The notes under the pieces were generated by a model. It did no database searches. It saw only the letters and a program-made list of their open reading frames with translations, and had not been told where the DNA came from. 8,020 bases of DNA from contig CADBSI010000029.1 of the NCBI GenBank assembly GCA_902797275.1, positions 1 to 8,020 on the forward strand, in the 5' to 3' direction. This stretch comes from an uncultured Erysipelotrichaceae bacterium (GTDB lineage Bacteria; Bacillota_I; Bacilli_A; RF39; UBA660). Position 1 is the stretch's first letter, and the number at the start of each line of letters is the position of its first letter. The position numbers and the translations under genes are program-made. Shown here piece by piece: positions 5,836 through 8,020 of this stretch.

Positions 5836-8020
5836 TTATTTTACTTTAATTCTTTTGAATATAGAACCAGAATATTTACTACCAGATCCTCCAGCAGCTA
5901 TATATAACCAATTATTTTTATAATATATTCCTCCCCAAGTAGTTGAAGAACCTTTGAAAACATCATCTGATTGAGAAAATTTATTAGTTATACTTGTACC
6001 ACTTTTTATAGCATTAACTATATCGTTTATATCAGTAGTTGAAGTAATCGTTTTTTGAACAGAATATTGATCTCCCTTATTACTTTTATCTTCGTCTGTT
6101 TGAAAACTTATGACAATTTGTTTAGTAGGAAGTTCAACAATACCAGGTGCTGCAGCTTTTGATTTTTTTGTTTTAGGTATATATACATCAACCGGTTCAC
6201 TCCAATTAACTCCATCACTTGATACTAAAGCTTGAATAACAAATGGATTGGTACTACCATATTTACTGCTTTCAATTACAGCAATATAATAACCATTACT
6301 AAGTCTTGTCCAAACAGGCATTCCATCTCTTGATTTATGTTTTTTACCATTAGAAATTATTGTTCTATTGCTCCAACTTGTTCCATTCCAAACTAAGTAT
6401 TCTATATTTTGATAACTAGTAATATTCCTAGAATCATTAGCATAGAAACAAGTTAACTTGTTATTTAAAACTCCAAGGTAGGGTTCCCATACTCCATATG
6501 TACCACTATTTTGATAATGAGCAATTTCAGAATGATGTTGCCAACTATTACCATTATCGTAAGAAATACTAACTTCCAAATAAGTTTGAAATTTACCACT
6601 AACTGTACCAGTTGCTCTATATGCCATATATAAATTTCCTTGATAAGCATAAAAATTAATATTAGCACAATCTAAATTATCTTTAAAAGAGGCTTTTCTA
6701 GAATTTACCCAGGTATTACCATTATCAGTGCTTATCATAGTATTAATAATATTTTTTCCACTAGAACTTGATTTAATTTCATAGCCTGCTATTAAAGTAT
6801 TATTAACTGAGTATATTCTAGGGGCACCACCACCATTATAAAGAGATTTTTCTTCACCATTTGACCAATTAAAGCTTATTAAATTTACCGTAATGGTTAT
6901 TTTATTTTCGACTGAACCAGATTTAACTGTAATAATACTAGTTCCAGCTTTTAAACCAGCAATATTACCATTACTATCAACAGATACAACACCTGGATTA
7001 GAACTAGAATAAACTACACTTTTATTAGTGGCATTACTAGGTGAGAAAGTAAGTTCTAATTTTTTACTATCACCTACATATATAGGAGAAATATTTTTAA
7101 TAGCAATATTTTGAAGAGGAATATTTTTATTTTTAACAGTTATGAGACAGGTAGAAGTAATATTATTGTGAGTTTTAACTGTAATAGTACTAGTTCCTTC
7201 TTTTAATCCTACTATGATACCATTACTATCAACAGATACAACACTTGGATTAGAACTAGAATAAACTACACTTTTATTAGTAGCATTACGTGGTTCTATT
7301 TCAACATTTAATTTGTACACACTACCAGTATCTAGAGTAATTGCTTGAATCATATTAATTTTATTAGGTAGTACTGCATTATCTTCTACAGTTATATTAA
7401 TACTATTTCTAATTTTATTGTTTACAATCATAGTAATAGTAGCGTTTCCTTTTTTTATTCCTTTAATTATACCTGTATTATTAACTGATACAATAGAAGA
7501 ATTACTACTAGTAAATTTAAAATTAGAAATATTTGCATTTTTAGGAAGTATTTGATAACTTAATATCTTTTCTTCATTAACTTTTAATTTAATATTTTTA
7601 TCACTAAAATTAATTTCAGTAGGTTCAATAGCTTCTTTTGATACTACAACTTTACACTGACTTTTTACATTACCATCAACTGTTTTAACTGTTATTATAG
7701 CTTGTCCTATATTAATAGCTTTTACCAATCCGTTAGAATTTACAGTTGCAATATTAGAATTACTACTTTCCCAAACAACACTTTTATTAGTAGTATTATC
7801 AGGTGATATTTTTACCGTTAATTGTCTAGTACCATTTACCTTTAAACCTATTTCATTTTCACTTAATACTATACTTTTTGCTATAATGGTATTATTATTA
7901 TTATTATTGTTATTATTATTGTTATTATTATTGTTATTATTGTTATTATTGTTATTATTATTGTTATTATTGTTATTATTGTTATTATTGTTATTATTGT
8001 TATTATTGTTATTATTGTTA
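5836..8020 (-). CDS. Poly-Asn/Big_2-domain protein with Asp-box propeller (5' end missing)
   Basis: The frame is open from the right edge to TAA at 5836-5838, giving 727 residues; the start is outside the window. A TTG at 7726-7728 lies inside the first Ig-like domain and is not a start. In protein order: poly-Asn 1-43; four bacterial Ig-like (Big_2) domains at about 44-128, 132-212, 214-297 and 298-379, with recurring SSSNPxVVSVDSNG and GTSxITVK text; and a C-terminal beta-propeller at about 380-727. The propeller has Asp-boxes STDNGNTW (430-437) and SYDNGNSW (486-493), plus a shortened one, SSDGVNW (600-606). APRIY (399-403) resembles the sialidase FRIP arginine motif. VWEPYL (510-515) and DGMPVW with IAVIE (565-583) resemble GH93 exo-arabinanases, so E512 and E583 are candidate catalytic glutamates. 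Likely a secreted or surface glycan-binding or hydrolysing protein. There is no LPXTG or membrane segment at the C-terminus. Substrate and activity are unproven. Confidence 0.85.
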   Translation of the reverse strand, partial: NNNNNNNNNNNNNNNNNNNNNNNNNNNNNNNNNNNNNNNNNNNTIIAKSIVLSENEIGLKVNGTRQLTVKISPDNTTNKSVVWESSNSNIATVNSNGLVKAINIGQAIITVKTVDGNVKSQCKVVVSKEAIEPTEINFSDKNIKLKVNEEKILSYQILPKNANISNFKFTSSNSSIVSVNNTGIIKGIKKGNATITMIVNNKIRNSINITVEDNAVLPNKINMIQAITLDTGSVYKLNVEIEPRNATNKSVVYSSSNPSVVSVDSNGIIVGLKEGTSTITVKTHNNITSTCLITVKNKNIPLQNIAIKNISPIYVGDSKKLELTFSPSNATNKSVVYSSSNPGVVSVDSNGNIAGLKAGTSIITVKSGSVENKITITVNLISFNWSNGEEKSLYNGGGAPRIYSVNNTLIAGYEIKSSSSGKNIINTMISTDNGNTWVNSRKASFKDNLDCANINFYAYQGNLYMAYRATGTVSGKFQTYLEVSISYDNGNSWQHHSEIAHYQNSGTYGVWEPYLGVLNNKLTCFYANDSRNITSYQNIEYLVWNGTSWSNRTIISNGKKHKSRDGMPVWTRLSNGYYIAVIESSKYGSTNPFVIQALVSSDGVNWSEPVDVYIPKTKKSKAAAPGIVELPTKQIVISFQTDEDKSNKGDQYSVQKTITSTTDINDIVNAIKSGTSITNKFSQSDDVFKGSSTTWGGIYYKNNWLYIAAGGSGSKYSGSIFKRIKVK
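6966..7036 (-). repeat. 71-nt near-identical repeat, copy in Big_2 unit 4
   Basis: This segment matches 7218-7288 at 69 of 71 positions, exactly 252 nt (84 codons) apart. It encodes NATNKSVVYSSSNPGVVSVD and the next residues. One difference is synonymous (alanine codon), and the other gives Gly instead of Ser. Weaker similarity continues on the low-coordinate side. Confidence 0.9.
7218..7288 (-). repeat. 71-nt near-identical repeat, copy in Big_2 unit 3
   Basis: Partner of the repeat at 6966-7036, with two mismatches in 71 nt. It encodes NATNKSVVYSSSNPSVVSVD and the next residues. High nucleotide identity, including third codon positions, points to recent duplication or gene conversion rather than protein-level conservation alone. 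Confidence 0.9.
7891..8020 (-). repeat. Asn-codon microsatellite, (GTTATTATT)n on the + strand
   Basis: 130 nt consist only of ATT and GTT triplets on the + strand, which read AAT and AAC on the coding strand: 43 uninterrupted asparagine codons up to the window edge. GTT usually recurs every third triplet, with an occasional 12-nt unit, so the higher-order period is 9 nt. The reading frame is shared with the downstream Big_2 domains. Slippage in units of 3, 9 or 12 nt would change linker length without a frameshift. Confidence 0.95.

Larger units (their letters stand above)
6883..7890 (-). repeat. Four tandem Big_2 Ig-like domain repeats
   Basis: This stretch encodes four successive beta-rich units of about 84 residues. 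Each has the Big_2 pattern: an L-x-V/L strand early, then P-x-N-A/T-T-N-K-S-V-V, SSN, V-x-S/T-V, N-G, a short G-L-K/I-K-G turn, and a final T-I-T-V strand. Units 1 (N-terminal) and 2 have diverged; units 3 and 4 are close copies. Such domains usually act as extracellular stalks or adhesion modules, here between the Asn tract and the propeller. Confidence 0.85.

Noticed and set aside
6465..6668. A 67-codon open frame on the minus strand, another frame within the propeller gene
   Set aside because: It overlaps the Asp-box propeller frame on the same strand, and its Ile/Leu/Val-rich translation looks like a shifted reading of AT-rich codons.
7726..7728. TTG as the start codon of the minus-strand surface gene
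   Set aside because: The same frame stays open for 97 more codons to the window edge, and the upstream residues complete a Big_2 domain (KSVVW, ESSNSNIATVNSNG), so this TTG is an internal leucine codon.
7891..8020. CRISPR-like or intergenic tandem repeat
   Set aside because: There are no spacers and the unit is only 3 to 9 nt. The tract is in frame with the downstream domains and reads as asparagine throughout, so it is coding microsatellite.
198..8020. Mycoplasma-type genetic code (TGA as tryptophan)
   Set aside because: All 18 tryptophans in the recognised genes are TGG, and the genes are full length under the standard code. The lack of TGA among six stops is expected at this base composition.

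Overview
The window is strongly AT-rich bacterial DNA (roughly three quarters A+T by eye) with standard-code reading: all 18 tryptophans in the recognised proteins are TGG, and the six visible stops are TAA or TAG. The gene set (uvrA, lgt, trxB, whiA), the AGGTG-type ribosome sites and a Gram-positive-type LexA box point to a low-GC Bacillota. The base composition and the poly-asparagine, Big-domain surface protein suggest an uncultured gut-associated Bacilli or Mycoplasmatota-like lineage. The phylum-level placement is well supported; the lineage is inference.

Layout. Positions 3-80 hold the last 25 codons of an unrecognised + strand gene, closed at once by an intrinsic terminator (81-103). 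A clear sigma-A promoter (TTGCGA, 17 nt, extended-10 TATAAT) with an embedded LexA/SOS-box-like palindrome then drives uvrA (198-3005), which ends at its own terminator (3025-3059). Next comes a compact + strand operon, lgt-trxB-whiA (3144-5776), with a 17-nt overlap and a 7-nt gap. It looks like a shortened form of the Bacillota hprK-lgt-...-trxB-...-rapZ-yvcK-whiA neighbourhood. A bidirectional terminator hairpin (5795-5827) separates it from a convergent minus-strand gene that runs off the right edge.

The minus-strand gene is the accessory part of the window. In protein order it encodes at least 43 consecutive asparagines, four bacterial Ig-like (Big_2) domains of about 84 residues, and a C-terminal Asp-box beta-propeller resembling sialidases and GH93 exo-arabinanases. 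It is probably a secreted or surface glycan-active protein, but its N-terminus and any secretion signal lie outside the window.

How the genes relate. UvrA is the damage-recognition ATPase of nucleotide excision repair and is probably SOS-induced here. Lgt starts lipoprotein maturation, the TrxB-like flavoprotein handles thiol redox, and WhiA is a DNA-binding protein linked to cell division. The points most worth a second look are the SOS box in the uvrA promoter, loss of the NADPH-phosphate-binding HRRxxxR motif in the TrxB homologue, a Gln-to-Gly change in the second UvrA ABC signature, and the repeat architecture of the surface protein. I found no clearly undescribed multi-gene system.
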